From positions 62,001 to 126,000 of the forward strand of contig NZ_JAJCVI010000004.1 in assembly GCF_020567525.1 (NCBI RefSeq): 64,000 bases of DNA. Direction: 5' to 3'. This DNA comes from Halorubellus salinus (GTDB taxonomy: Archaea; Halobacteriota; Halobacteria; Halobacteriales; Natrialbaceae). A program made the translations under genes and the position numbers. The notes below the pieces were generated by a model. That model saw nothing but the letters and a program-made list of their open reading frames with translations, was not told the DNA's origin and made no database searches. This document shows positions 7,841-16,450 of the stretch, piece after piece; the first letter of the stretch is position 1; each line of letters opens with the position of its first letter.

Positions 7841-9688
7841 TCATCCGTCGCCCGACCCAGACCCGCCGGCCGAGTCGTCGCTGACCGCGTCGCCAGCCCC
7901 CGCCTCGGTCCCGCCCACCACCTGCAGCGTCACCACGAACGCCGCACCGCCCTGCGGAGCGTCTCGAATCCGGACGTCGCCGTCGACCGCCGAGACGAGC
8001 GTATCCACGAGGTACAGGCCGACACCGGTGCCCTCGCTCGCGAGTCCCTTCGCGCCACGGCCGAACACCGCATCGCGCTGGTCCGGCGGGACGCCCGGCC
8101 CGTCCTCCGCGACCGTCACGCGGACCACGTCGCCGTCGACGTCGACCGACACCCAGACCTCGGGGTCGTCGCCGTCGTTGTGGACGACCGCGTTGTTCAG
8201 GAGGTTCGTGAACACCGACGACAGCAGGTCGTTCCCGTGCACGAGAACGGACGGGACGTCCGCGACGTGGAACGTCGCCGCCGGGAAGTTCGACCGCGCC
8301 TTCGCCACCTCCGCATCGAGCACCGCCGGGAGCGACAGCGGTTCGCCGTCCATCGACCCGCCGCTCGTGATGGTCTCCATCAGCTCGCGGACCGTGTCCG
8401 TGATGTCGACGACGTGCGTCGCACTCTCCATCACGAGCTCGTAGTCCGCCGTGGCGGCGTCGTCGAGGTGTGGTTCGAGCAACTGCGCGTGCCCGTGGAG
8501 GACGTTCATCTCGTTCCGGATGTCGTGACGGACGATGCGGTTCAGGACCGTGATCTCGCGCTCGCGCTTCCGGCGTTCGGTGATGTCGCGGAACACCGCC
8601 ACCGCACCAACCCCCTCCTGGAACCGCGACCGCTCCACGTCGAAGTACCGCTCCTCGTCGTCGACGACCAGCGTCACCTCGTCGCTCCCGAGGACGCTCG
8701 CGCCCGCCGCCCGACCGCCGTCGACCGCCGCCGCGTCGTCGCGCTCCCCGACGTCAGTCGTCGCGCCACCACCGTCGCTGGCGGCAGTCCCCGGATCACC
8801 GCCGCCGGTGTCGTCGCGGTCGGCCGTCGCCGCGACGTCGAGCACGTCGTCGAGGAACGCGCCCGTGACCGACCGCCCGCCGACGAGCGCGACCGCCGAC
8901 GGGTTCGCGTCCACCACGCGCCCGTCGTCGTTCAGCACGAACACCGCGTCCTCCATCGTCCGGAACACCGTCGTCCGCGCCACCGGGAGCGTCTCGAGCA
9001 ACTGCAGGCGCTCGACCGCGACGTAGAACCCGACGACCTTCACGGTGCTCGTCACCGCCAGCGTATCCAGCGGCACCACCCGAAACCACCACAACACCAC
9101 CCCGCCCATCACGAGCGCGATGGTACCGACGAGCACGCTCGTCTGCACGCGGAACCCCACTCGGTCGTGGAACACCCGCACGAGCAACGCCACGCCGACC
9201 ACGATACACCCCACCATCACCGTCGCGTACACCCAGTACAGCGGCCCGAACGACGGCACGAGCAACCCGCCGTCGAGCCCGGTCACCGAGTACAGGAGGC
9301 CGTCCCGACCGTTCGTCCACGCCGCCGCCTGCGTCAGCACCACCACCACCGACAGCAGTCCGCCGACGCGCCAATCCACGAGGTCCTCGTTGTCCGTGTA
9401 CTCCACCGCCATCAGCATGTACCCCACCGCCATCGCCGACACCCCCAGGAACCGCCAGTTCCACCAGAACAGCTTCGTCCCGAAGTCCGTCGCCGACACC
9501 TTCAGCGCCACCACCGCCGACAGCAAGACCACTCCCGACACGTCGAGCAGGAACCCCTTCGCCGCGCGACGGTCGCGATGCCGCCACAGCAACCCCCATA
9601 GCGTCCCCGACACCACGAACGCGACCACGTAGGGAAGCACCAGGGGCGTGAATTCGTATGACACCTTGAACCACTCGCGGAGACTCAC
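7841..9688 (-). CDS. Sensor histidine kinase: 7TM N-terminal domain, PAS, HisKA, HATPase
   Basis: This is a 615-residue membrane kinase. Residues about 10-230 contain seven hydrophobic helices of the 7TM histidine-kinase sensor type. A PAS domain follows (about 235-375: DAVFVLNDDGRVVDANPSAV). It is interrupted by about 50 low-complexity Asp/Gly/Ala residues before the second half (ERYFDVERSRF...FRDITERRKRE). The phospho-acceptor box RHDIRNEMNVLHGH has His near 386. The ATPase domain shows an N-box (LLNNAVVHND), a G1 box (EDGPGVPPDQRD) and a G2 box (GVGLYLV). No response regulator is adjacent, as is usual for orphan haloarchaeal kinases. The signal is unknown. Confidence 0.92.
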   Translation of the reverse strand: MSLREWFKVSYEFTPLVLPYVVAFVVSGTLWGLLWRHRDRRAAKGFLLDVSGVVLLSAVVALKVSATDFGTKLFWWNWRFLGVSAMAVGYMLMAVEYTDNEDLVDWRVGGLLSVVVVLTQAAAWTNGRDGLLYSVTGLDGGLLVPSFGPLYWVYATVMVGCIVVGVALLVRVFHDRVGFRVQTSVLVGTIALVMGGVVLWWFRVVPLDTLAVTSTVKVVGFYVAVERLQLLETLPVARTTVFRTMEDAVFVLNDDGRVVDANPSAVALVGGRSVTGAFLDDVLDVAATADRDDTGGGDPGTAASDGGGATTDVGERDDAAAVDGGRAAGASVLGSDEVTLVVDDEERYFDVERSRFQEGVGAVAVFRDITERRKREREITVLNRIVRHDIRNEMNVLHGHAQLLEPHLDDAATADYELVMESATHVVDITDTVRELMETITSGGSMDGEPLSLPAVLDAEVAKARSNFPAATFHVADVPSVLVHGNDLLSSVFTNLLNNAVVHNDGDDPEVWVSVDVDGDVVRVTVAEDGPGVPPDQRDAVFGRGAKGLASEGTGVGLYLVDTLVSAVDGDVRIRDAPQGGAAFVVTLQVVGGTEAGAGDAVSDDSAGGSGSGDG

Positions 9689-9936
9689 CGCATGCTATGG
9701 AGGACACCATCAAATGCCTGTGGGAACCCCCGCCGACGCACGGACCCACCACCCCACCGACGACCACACGCCGAACGCGACGGACGCGAGCGCGGAAACG
9801 ACGTCCCGGCAGACACCGGACGCCAGAGCGGCCAACGACGCGAGAAACCGGCCACCAGCAGGCAGCCACACGCTCGTGGCGGCAGGAGGAACGGGAAACG
9901 GCGTCCTGGCGGACGCCGTATGCTGGTGCGAGCAGT

Positions 9937-11883
9937 TCAGTCGTCCTGGTCGACTTCGATACGGTTCTCGCGGTTCTTCGCGCGTTCGACGAACTCCTGG
10001 GGGAGCTGGTCGATCTCGCCGGCCTGGACGCCCCAGAGGTGCGCGTAGAGGCCGTCGTTCGCGATGAGGTCGTCGTGCGTGCCGCGTTCGACGATGCGGC
10101 CGTCCTCGAGTACCACGATCTGGTCCGCGTCCTTGATCGTCGACAGCCGGTGCGCGATGGCGAACGTCGTGCGGTCCTCGGCGAGTTCGTCGATGGAGCG
10201 CTGGATGAGCATCTCCGTCTCCGTGTCCACGTCCGAGGTCGCCTCGTCGAGCACGAGCAGGCTCGGGTCCTTCAGGATGGCGCGCGCGATCGAGATGCGC
10301 TGGCGTTGCCCGCCCGAGAGCTTCACGCCGCGTTCGCCGACCTCGGTATCGTAGCCGTCGGGGAGGTTCTGGATGAACTCGTGCGCTTCCGCCATCTTCG
10401 CCGCCTCCACGACGTCCTCGCGGTCCGCGTCGAACGTCCCGTACGTGATGTTCTCCTCGACCGTCCCGTAGAACAGGAACGTGTCCTGGCTCACGTACCC
10501 GATGTGCCGGCGGAGACTCGGGATGGTGACCTCGCGGAGGTCCTGCCCGTCGATCTCGATACCGCCGTCGTCGACGTCGTACATCCGGAGCAGGAGCTTC
10601 AGGACCGTCGACTTCCCCGCGCCGGTCGGGCCGACGAGCGCGAGCGTCTCCCCGCCGTCGACGTCGAAGTCGATGTCCTCGACGATCATCTCGTCGTCGT
10701 CGTAGCCGAACGACACGTCGTCGTACGTCACCGCGCCGTCGTCGACGACGAGGTCGCTCGCGTCCGGGTCCTCCGCGATCCTGGAGGGTTCGTCCATCAA
10801 CCCGAAGATGCGCTCGGAGGAGGCGCGAGCGCGCTGGTACATGTTGATGATCTGCCCGAACTGCGCCATCGGCCAGATGAACCGCTGACTGAGGAGGATG
10901 AACGCGACGAACTCACCGGGCGAGAGCGTGCCCGTGAAGATCCACGGCGCCGGCTGGCCGTTCAGCGTGTTGAACACCCAGAGGCCGCCGACGAAGAACG
11001 TCACCACGAATCCGACGCCCGCGAGCACGCGGAGCGCGGGGAAGAACTTGATGCGGGTGTTGATGGCGTCCCAGTTCGCGTCGTAGTACTCCTGGCTGAC
11101 GTCGTCGACGCGGTCGGACTCGAAGTCCTCCGTGTTGTACGTCTTGATGACCTGGACGCCACCGAGGTTGTTCTCCAGCCGCGAGTTCAGTTGGCCGACC
11201 GACGAGCGGACGTCGGCGTACTTCGGCTGGATGATGTTCACGAACTTGTACGTCGTGAACCCGATGAGGGGGACGACGACGAGCGTGACGAACGCGAGCT
11301 GGGCGTTGTAGTAGAAGAGGATGGCGGCGATCCCGAGTACCATCACCGAGAGGCGGAACGCGGAGTTCATCCCGTCGTTCAGGAACCGCTCCAGGCGATT
11401 CACGTCGTTACTGAGGATGGACATCATCTCCCCGGTCTGCTTGTCCGCGAAGAAGTCCATGTTCAACCGCTGCATCTTGTCGTACGTGTCGGTGCGGACC
11501 TCGTGCTGGATGTGCTGCGCGAAGCTGTTCCACCCCCAGTTGCGCGTCCAGTGGAACGCCGCCCCACCGAAGAACCCGAACGCGATGAGCCCAGCGGACA
11601 GCATCAGTTGGGCCTCTGGGTCGTTCAGCGGCAGCCAGGCGTCCGGGACGAGCCACAGCGAGAACTGCTGGTCGCCGTCCGGGTTGAACGTCGTGTCGAG
11701 CGCCATCGCGAGGATGACCGGCGGCATCAGGTCCAGCAGGCGCGCGACGACGCTCGAGAGCAACCCGACGACGAACGCGAGCCGGTTCTCCGCGCCGTAC
11801 TCGAGGAACAGCCGCTTCATCGGGTTCTCGGCCTGCTCGCGTTGTTCTTCGAACGGGTCGTCGTCGGCGTCGTCGAGTTCCAT
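9937..11883 (-). CDS. ABC exporter half-transporter (fused permease-ATPase)
   Basis: The 648-residue protein has a six-helix type-1 exporter membrane domain (about residues 30-340), preceded by an acidic cytoplasmic start, and a nucleotide-binding domain (about 385-620). Walker A is GPTGAGKS near 417, the signature is LSGGQRQR near 520, and Walker B is LLVLDEATSDVD near 540. An H-loop (IAHRLST) follows. Such proteins export lipids, drugs or peptides as homodimers or heterodimers. No partner half is adjacent, so a homodimer is plausible. A purine-rich AAGGAG lies 9-14 nt before the ATG, an unusual clear Shine-Dalgarno for this genome. Confidence 0.93.
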   Translation of the reverse strand: MELDDADDDPFEEQREQAENPMKRLFLEYGAENRLAFVVGLLSSVVARLLDLMPPVILAMALDTTFNPDGDQQFSLWLVPDAWLPLNDPEAQLMLSAGLIAFGFFGGAAFHWTRNWGWNSFAQHIQHEVRTDTYDKMQRLNMDFFADKQTGEMMSILSNDVNRLERFLNDGMNSAFRLSVMVLGIAAILFYYNAQLAFVTLVVVPLIGFTTYKFVNIIQPKYADVRSSVGQLNSRLENNLGGVQVIKTYNTEDFESDRVDDVSQEYYDANWDAINTRIKFFPALRVLAGVGFVVTFFVGGLWVFNTLNGQPAPWIFTGTLSPGEFVAFILLSQRFIWPMAQFGQIINMYQRARASSERIFGLMDEPSRIAEDPDASDLVVDDGAVTYDDVSFGYDDDEMIVEDIDFDVDGGETLALVGPTGAGKSTVLKLLLRMYDVDDGGIEIDGQDLREVTIPSLRRHIGYVSQDTFLFYGTVEENITYGTFDADREDVVEAAKMAEAHEFIQNLPDGYDTEVGERGVKLSGGQRQRISIARAILKDPSLLVLDEATSDVDTETEMLIQRSIDELAEDRTTFAIAHRLSTIKDADQIVVLEDGRIVERGTHDDLIANDGLYAHLWGVQAGEIDQLPQEFVERAKNRENRIEVDQDD

Positions 11884-12113
11884 TGACTTACTCCTTGAAC
11901 TGCGGACGGTTATGGCTTGTTACGTTTCGAAACCGTTGCCGGTAGTCCGACCGGCGAGCGCGGTGCTCGATCTGTATCATGGCTGCATCGTCGAACCCTC
12001 GTACAAAAAATCGGTCTGTGGTTCGGTAACGTCTCACGGTTGCGGTCGAGGTTGCCGACTCCGTCACCGGAGCGGTTCGGACGCCAGCCGTCGTCGACGC
12101 TCGCCGCGAGGCG

Positions 12114-12644
12114 TCACTTCGGGCAGTCCGTGCGATTCGCCGTGCCGTACGTCACGTTCACGCGGTCGCCCGCGTCGATACCGTTCGCGGCCGCGTACCC
12201 TCGCGGCACCTCGAGCACCCACTTCGCGCGTCCCGGCGCGCGGATGGACTCGCCGTCCTCGCCCGGCTCGGGTGCCCGGAGCGACGTCACCGAGTTCACG
12301 CGGCCGTCCGCGCCGACGTAGACGATGTCGAGCGCGAAGTCCATGTCGCGCATCACGTACGTCACGTTCTCCTCGCGCGGATGCACGAACCACATCCCGC
12401 TGCCGTTCGCGAGCGACTCGTGGTCGCTCAACCCCGTGATGCGTTCCGGCCGCCGATCCGCGACCTCCACCACCACGCACGTCGTCTCACCCGTCTCGGC
12501 GTCGGTCACGGCGACCACGCCGACCTCGTGGTTCGTCGCCCACGGGAGCGCGAACCCGCCGAGCTGGTAGACGACCGCGGCGACGAGCACGACGAGGACG
12601 AGCACCACCGCCGCTCGCCCCGCCTGCGTTCGGTCCAGTTGCAC
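12114..12644 (-). CDS. DUF192 domain protein, membrane-anchored
   Basis: The 176-residue protein has one N-terminal hydrophobic helix (residues about 10-30) and an external DUF192 domain. Family motifs are ERITGLSDHESLANGSGMWFVHP, the aromatic-Met strand YVMRDMDFALDIVYV, and the C-terminal AKWVLEVPRGYAAANGIDAGD. DUF192 (ProCT-like) proteins have no settled biochemical function. The helix predicts anchoring at the outer face of the cytoplasmic membrane. The gene is monocistronic and divergent from tRNA-Val. Confidence 0.88.
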   Translation of the reverse strand: MQLDRTQAGRAAVVLVLVVLVAAVVYQLGGFALPWATNHEVGVVAVTDAETGETTCVVVEVADRRPERITGLSDHESLANGSGMWFVHPREENVTYVMRDMDFALDIVYVGADGRVNSVTSLRAPEPGEDGESIRAPGRAKWVLEVPRGYAAANGIDAGDRVNVTYGTANRTDCPK

Positions 12645-12727
12645 GCGCGAACCGACGCACTCGACGAGGAAAGCGCTTCGGAAGCAAGCGAAAGCGGTAT
12701 GAAGACGCGTCCGCTCTCGTCGACTGC

Positions 12728-12801
12728 GGGCACGTGGTCTAGTTGGTCATGACGCTTCCCTTACAAGGAAGAGGCCGACGGTTCGACTCCGTCCGTGCCC
12801 A
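12728..12801 (+). tRNA. tRNA-Val (anticodon TAC)
   Basis: The acceptor arms GGGCACG and CGTGCCC pair, with discriminator A at 12801 and no encoded CCA. The anticodon stem CTTCC/GGAAG encloses the loop CTTACAA, so the anticodon TAC is at 12762-12764. The T arm (GACGG TTCGACT CCGTC) is regular. No intron is present. Confidence 0.96.
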
Positions 12802-12883
12802 CTCACCCGGCCGGCACGCAGCCGCGTGAACCGGTCGCGCACCCGCGAAGCACTTTTCGGGCGTTCGCGACACCAGTACGCGT

Positions 12884-13414
12884 ATGCATCCGACCGTCGA
12901 CGTCCGCCCCGCCACCTTCGACGACGTCCCCGGTATCCGCCGAGTCGCCCACGACACCTACCACGCCGCGTACGGCGACCTCGTCGGCGCCGACGCGCTC
13001 GACGCCCAGCTCGACGAGTGGTACAGCGAGGACGGCGTCGAGAACCGCGTCCTTCGCGACGCCTCGACGCTCCTCGTCGCCGACCACTCTCGCGACGGCG
13101 TCGTCGGGTACGCCTCCGGCGGCCCGACGCCCGCCGGCGACGACGACCCGGACCCACCCGTCGACCAGGCGATGCTCTACACGTGCTACGTCCACCCCGA
13201 CCACTGGAACGACCGCATCGGCCACGCCCTCCTCACCGCCATCGAGGACGCCCTCCGCGACCGCGAGTTCACGCGCATGGTCGTCCCCGTCCTCGCCGCC
13301 AACGACCGCGCCCGCCAGTTCTACGCCGACCACGGCTACACGCACACCCACGACGACACCATCACGTTCGCCGGCACCACGCTCGACGAAGCCATCCACA
13401 CCGGCGACCTCTGA
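12884..13414 (+). CDS. GNAT family N-acetyltransferase
   Basis: The 176-residue protein opens with the GNAT beta1-alpha1 pattern DVRPATFDDVPGIRRVAHDTYHAAY. It contains the acetyl-CoA segment YVHPDHWNDRIGHALLTAIEDAL and the typical late motif ANDRARQFYADHGY. An Asp/Pro-rich loop precedes beta4. It transfers acetyl from acetyl-CoA to an unknown amine. The ATG at 12884 gives the normal family length. It sits between two tRNA genes on the same strand. Confidence 0.9.
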   Translation: MHPTVDVRPATFDDVPGIRRVAHDTYHAAYGDLVGADALDAQLDEWYSEDGVENRVLRDASTLLVADHSRDGVVGYASGGPTPAGDDDPDPPVDQAMLYTCYVHPDHWNDRIGHALLTAIEDALRDREFTRMVVPVLAANDRARQFYADHGYTHTHDDTITFAGTTLDEAIHTGDL

Positions 13415-13439
13415 CCGATACCGCACCGATTCGAAATCC

Positions 13440-13447
13440 TTTTACAA
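13440..13447 (+). promoter_or_regulatory. TATA box of tRNA-Phe
   Basis: TTTTACAA lies about 26-33 nt upstream of the mature tRNA-Phe 5' end, the expected archaeal box A distance. Confidence 0.6.
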
Positions 13448-13472
13448 CGAACCGCCCGACGTAGAAGCGTAA

Positions 13473-13546
13473 GCCGCCTTAGCTCAGACTGGGAGAGCAC
13501 TCGACTGAAGATCGAGCTGTCCCCGGTTCAAATCCGGGAGGCGGCA
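13473..13546 (+). tRNA. tRNA-Phe (anticodon GAA)
   Basis: The acceptor arm GCCGCCT pairs with AGGCGGC, with discriminator A at 13546. The anticodon stem CTCGA/TCGAG encloses CTGAAGA, so the anticodon GAA is at 13507-13509. The T arm CCCGG TTCAAAT CCGGG is perfect. The last 22 nt recur imperfectly at 13649-13671. Confidence 0.97.
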
Positions 13547-13648
13547 CTTCTGGCGTGAACAAGACGACGAGCGCAGCGAATCGTCCGTGAACGCCAGAAC
13601 GCCACCCGAACGGATCTGAATCAGGGAGCGAACGCAGTGAGCGACCGT

Positions 13649-13671
13649 GGTTCGTAATCCGGGAGGTGGCA
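13649..13671 (+). repeat. Imperfect copy of tRNA-Phe 3' end (att-like remnant)
   Basis: GGTTCGTAATCCGGGAGG followed by TGGCA repeats the T-loop to acceptor end of tRNA-Phe (GGTTCAAATCCGGGAGG then CGGCA) with one inserted base and a few substitutions. The two copies are 125 bp apart. Such partial tRNA 3' duplicates are typical scars of integration at tRNA genes. No integrase is visible nearby. Confidence 0.6.
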
Positions 13672-13820
13672 CGTTTCGAACCCGTGAGCGACAGCGACCG
13701 GGTGAGGAGACGACGCGGAGTGGAGTGTCCGTGTTGTCGTGTGGCGTGTGGGTGCGTCGACGGTGGTGGTTTCGATGGTGTATCGTAACGTTTTCGCGTG
13801 GGATTCGCGGAGTGGTGGTC

Positions 13821-14801
13821 GTGTATCGCGTGCCTCGGCGTGTTGGTCGTGCGGGGTTGGTGGTGACGCCTGTGGCGTTGGTCGTGGGTGCGTTCGTGGG
13901 GCCTGGGGTGGTCGAGCTCGGGTTTGGTGGGGTGCTTGCGGTGGTGGGCGTGCTCGCGGTCGTGGTCGATGGCCGTCGTACCTTCGAGCAGGGGTTCGAG
14001 TTCGGTGACGGGCCCGAGTTCGTGCTCGACGACGGTGCCCTTGCGGCGGTTCTGGCGACGGTCGGTGCTGCGGGAGCGACGTACGCGTTGAGTGTGCACG
14101 TCGGGTTCGGGCCGGTCGTGGCGTCGGCGGTCGTCGGACTCGTGGCGGGGGTGGGGTTGGTGGAGGCCGACGCGGCGGCGTACTGCGGGTCGTTCGTGGG
14201 GATGGTGTCGCCGGGCGTCTTCCCGTCGGTCGCGGCGGTCCTGGTCGCGGGACTGATCGCTGGTGTCGCGTTCGTCGCCACGCGCGAGTCGTTCGCCGGG
14301 TTCGGTGGGAAGTTGGGGACGCTGGCGTTGTTCGGGTGCGCGACGATGGGGCTGGTCCTGGGCGTCGAGTACGCGGCGGCGGGTGGCGTGTCGTGGGCGA
14401 GTGCGCTCGTGGTGGTGCCGACGGCCGTGGTCGCGGCCGTGCTCACGGTGGCGTTGCGCGACCGGTTCGGGCTCGGTGCGGTGGTCGCGTCGGCGCTGGT
14501 CGGGGTGGTGGCTGGCGTCGCGCTCCCGGCCGTCGTCGCGGGCGGTGGCGGGCGGTTGGCGGCGGTCGCGTTCTGCGCGTCGTTCGTCGGGATGTCGTCG
14601 CGCGAGCGACTCGGGAGCGCGCGCTCGGTCGCGGTGGCTGGCGCGGTGTGCGGGCTCGTGTTCGTCGTCGCCGCACCCGCGTTCGCTGGTGCGGGCGGGA
14701 AGCTCGGGACGACCGCGTTCGTCTCGTGTCTGGCGGTCGCGGGCGGAGACCGCGCCGTTTCGGTGGTCCGCGACGGCGACGGCGCGCCGGCGCTCCGGTA
14801 G
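13821..14801 (+). CDS. Polytopic membrane protein with internal duplication
   Basis: This protein of about 326 residues has roughly nine hydrophobic segments. Two copies of a module are visible: CGSFVGM then FAGFGGKLGTLALFGC (residues about 120-175), and CASFVGM then FAGAGGKLGTTAFVSC (about 250-310). The conserved GGKLGT turn lies between helices and the SFVGM motif precedes a helix. I recognise no family. The start is uncertain. The frame is open from 13647, but that part overlaps the tRNA remnant; GTG at 13821 just before TM1 is my choice, and 13812 and 13830 are alternatives. Codon usage is richer in G-ending codons (GTG, GGG, TTG) than the preceding gene. Confidence 0.65.
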   Translation: MYRVPRRVGRAGLVVTPVALVVGAFVGPGVVELGFGGVLAVVGVLAVVVDGRRTFEQGFEFGDGPEFVLDDGALAAVLATVGAAGATYALSVHVGFGPVVASAVVGLVAGVGLVEADAAAYCGSFVGMVSPGVFPSVAAVLVAGLIAGVAFVATRESFAGFGGKLGTLALFGCATMGLVLGVEYAAAGGVSWASALVVVPTAVVAAVLTVALRDRFGLGAVVASALVGVVAGVALPAVVAGGGGRLAAVAFCASFVGMSSRERLGSARSVAVAGAVCGLVFVVAAPAFAGAGGKLGTTAFVSCLAVAGGDRAVSVVRDGDGAPALR

Positions 14802-14884
14802 CTGGGTCGTCCCGTGACGTCCGTCCCGAAGCGACGGTATCGGGGAAGCGAACCGTTTTGCGGGTTCGTTCGCTTGAGCTACGC

Positions 14885-15340
14885 ATGAGCGAGCGTTCGT
14901 CTGGGTTGTCGCGGTGGAAGCGACCGCTGTTGTTCGTGATGGGGCCGCTGTACGTGCTGGCTGGCGTGACGCACTTCGTTGCGCCGGACGCGTACGAGCG
15001 CGTGGTGCCGCCGGGGTTCCCGCGGCCGCGCGAACTCGTGTACGCGTCGGGGGTCGCGGAGATCGCACTTGGCCTGGGCGTGCTGCATCCGGAGACGCGC
15101 GAGGCGTCGGCGTGGGGGCTCGTGGCGCTGCTGGTGGCGGTGTTCCCGGCGAACGTCTACATGGCGGTCGGCGACGAGGCCGTCGAGGAACTGCCGGGCG
15201 GCGTCGAGCCGTCGGACGCGGCGCTGTGGGCGCGACTCCCGCTCCAGGCGGTCCTGGTGGCGTGGGCGTGGTGGTACACGAAGCCGATGGACGACGCCGT
15301 CGAGGACGACGCCGTCGCTGGCGAGGAGACGTCGGCGTAG
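14885..15340 (+). CDS. DoxX-like membrane protein
   Basis: This 151-residue protein has four hydrophobic helices. The first contains FVMGPLYVLAGVTHFVAP and the second GVAEIALGLGVL, matching the DoxX/DoxD-like family. An acidic 20-residue tail follows. DoxX-family members are linked to thiosulfate or quinone redox chemistry and to detoxification, but this branch has no assigned substrate. TTTTGCGG (about 14855) and the ATG at 14885 fit a leaderless start. The gene follows the duplicated membrane protein on the same strand. Confidence 0.8.
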   Translation: MSERSSGLSRWKRPLLFVMGPLYVLAGVTHFVAPDAYERVVPPGFPRPRELVYASGVAEIALGLGVLHPETREASAWGLVALLVAVFPANVYMAVGDEAVEELPGGVEPSDAALWARLPLQAVLVAWAWWYTKPMDDAVEDDAVAGEETSA

Positions 15341-15394
15341 GGATTCGACGCGGGCGTCCGTGCTTTCTCGGTGCCGGAGGTCGTAGCGCCGCGT

Positions 15395-16354
15395 ATGGTT
15401 CGCGTGTTCGTGAGCGACGGCATGGGGATGCTGGAGGGACTGGAACCGATGGTCGGCGAGCGGTCGCGTGGCGACGTCGAGTTCGCGTGGACGGTCGTCG
15501 ACGACGTGGACGCGCTGGTGTCGGCGGCGGCGGACGCGGACGTGCTCGTCGTCGGGCCGGACGCGCCGGTGACCCGCGAGGTCCTCCAGCGGGTCGAGCC
15601 GGCGGTCGTGGTGCGCGCTGGCGTCGGCGTCGACAACGTCGACGTGTCGGCTGCCCGGGACCTGGGTATCGTGGTGACGAACACGCCGACGTACTGTCGC
15701 GAGGAGGTCGGCGAGCACGCGCTCTCGTTGACCCTCGCCGCGGCACGTCGGCTGTCGACGTACGACCGGGAGACGCGCGCCGGCGAGTGGGAGTGGCGGA
15801 CTGCGACCGCACCACGGCGGCTCGCGGCGTCGACGGTCGGGTTCGTCGGGTTCGGCGCGATCGCGCGGTCGGTCGCGTCGGCGTTCGTGGCGCTGTTCGA
15901 CGACGCGGTGGCGTACGACCCGTACGTGGACGCGGCGCTGGCGGCCGAGCACGGCGTCTCCCTCGCGGAGTTCGAGGTGGTGTGCGAGCGCGCGGACGCG
16001 CTCGTGGTGTTCGCGCCGCTGACCGACGAGACGCGCGGGCTCGTCGACGCGGACGCGCTCGCGGCGCTCCCCGAGGACGCGGTCGTCGTGAACGTCGGCC
16101 GGGGCGCCATCGTCGACGACGACGCGCTCGCGGCGGCGCTCGACGACGGCCCGGTCTCGGCGGCGGCCCTGGACGTCCTCCCGACGGAGCCGCCCGTCGA
16201 TTCGCCGCTCGTCGGCCGCGACGACGTGCTCGTCACGCCGCACGCGGCGTGGTACTCCACGGAAGCCGCGAACGACCTCCTGGCGACGGTCGCGGAGACG
16301 GTCGCCGCGGTCGTCGACGACGACTCCGTCCCCGAGCGCGTTCGCGTCGCCTGA
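15395..16354 (+). CDS. D-isomer 2-hydroxyacid dehydrogenase (CtBP-like)
   Basis: This 319-residue NAD(P)-dependent dehydrogenase has a nucleotide-binding motif VGFVGFGAIARSVASAF near residues 145-162. The three catalytic residues of the family are visible: Arg in NVGRGAIVDD (near 235), Glu in DVLPTEPPVDSPL, and His in VTPHAAWYSTEA. The HAAWYS context resembles C-terminal-binding-protein homologues more than PGDH, which has HIGGST. It reduces 2-oxoacids or oxidises D-2-hydroxyacids; the substrate is not readable. The ATG at 15395 starts MVRVFVSDG, eight codons inside the open frame. Confidence 0.9.
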   Translation: MVRVFVSDGMGMLEGLEPMVGERSRGDVEFAWTVVDDVDALVSAAADADVLVVGPDAPVTREVLQRVEPAVVVRAGVGVDNVDVSAARDLGIVVTNTPTYCREEVGEHALSLTLAAARRLSTYDRETRAGEWEWRTATAPRRLAASTVGFVGFGAIARSVASAFVALFDDAVAYDPYVDAALAAEHGVSLAEFEVVCERADALVVFAPLTDETRGLVDADALAALPEDAVVVNVGRGAIVDDDALAAALDDGPVSAAALDVLPTEPPVDSPLVGRDDVLVTPHAAWYSTEAANDLLATVAETVAAVVDDDSVPERVRVA

Positions 16355-16450
16355 CCGCGACGCCGGGCGGGGTCGCCGCCAGGACGAGATGCGACGCCGG
16401 GGTCGTCGACGGCTGTCGAGGTTTTTGTGGCTGGCCCGCGACGTACTCCC

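Noticed and set aside
13479-15815. 778-codon minus-strand open frame across tRNA-Phe and the membrane protein genes
   Set aside because: It crosses a tRNA gene and is Arg/Thr/Pro-rich in the pattern of high-GC shadows.
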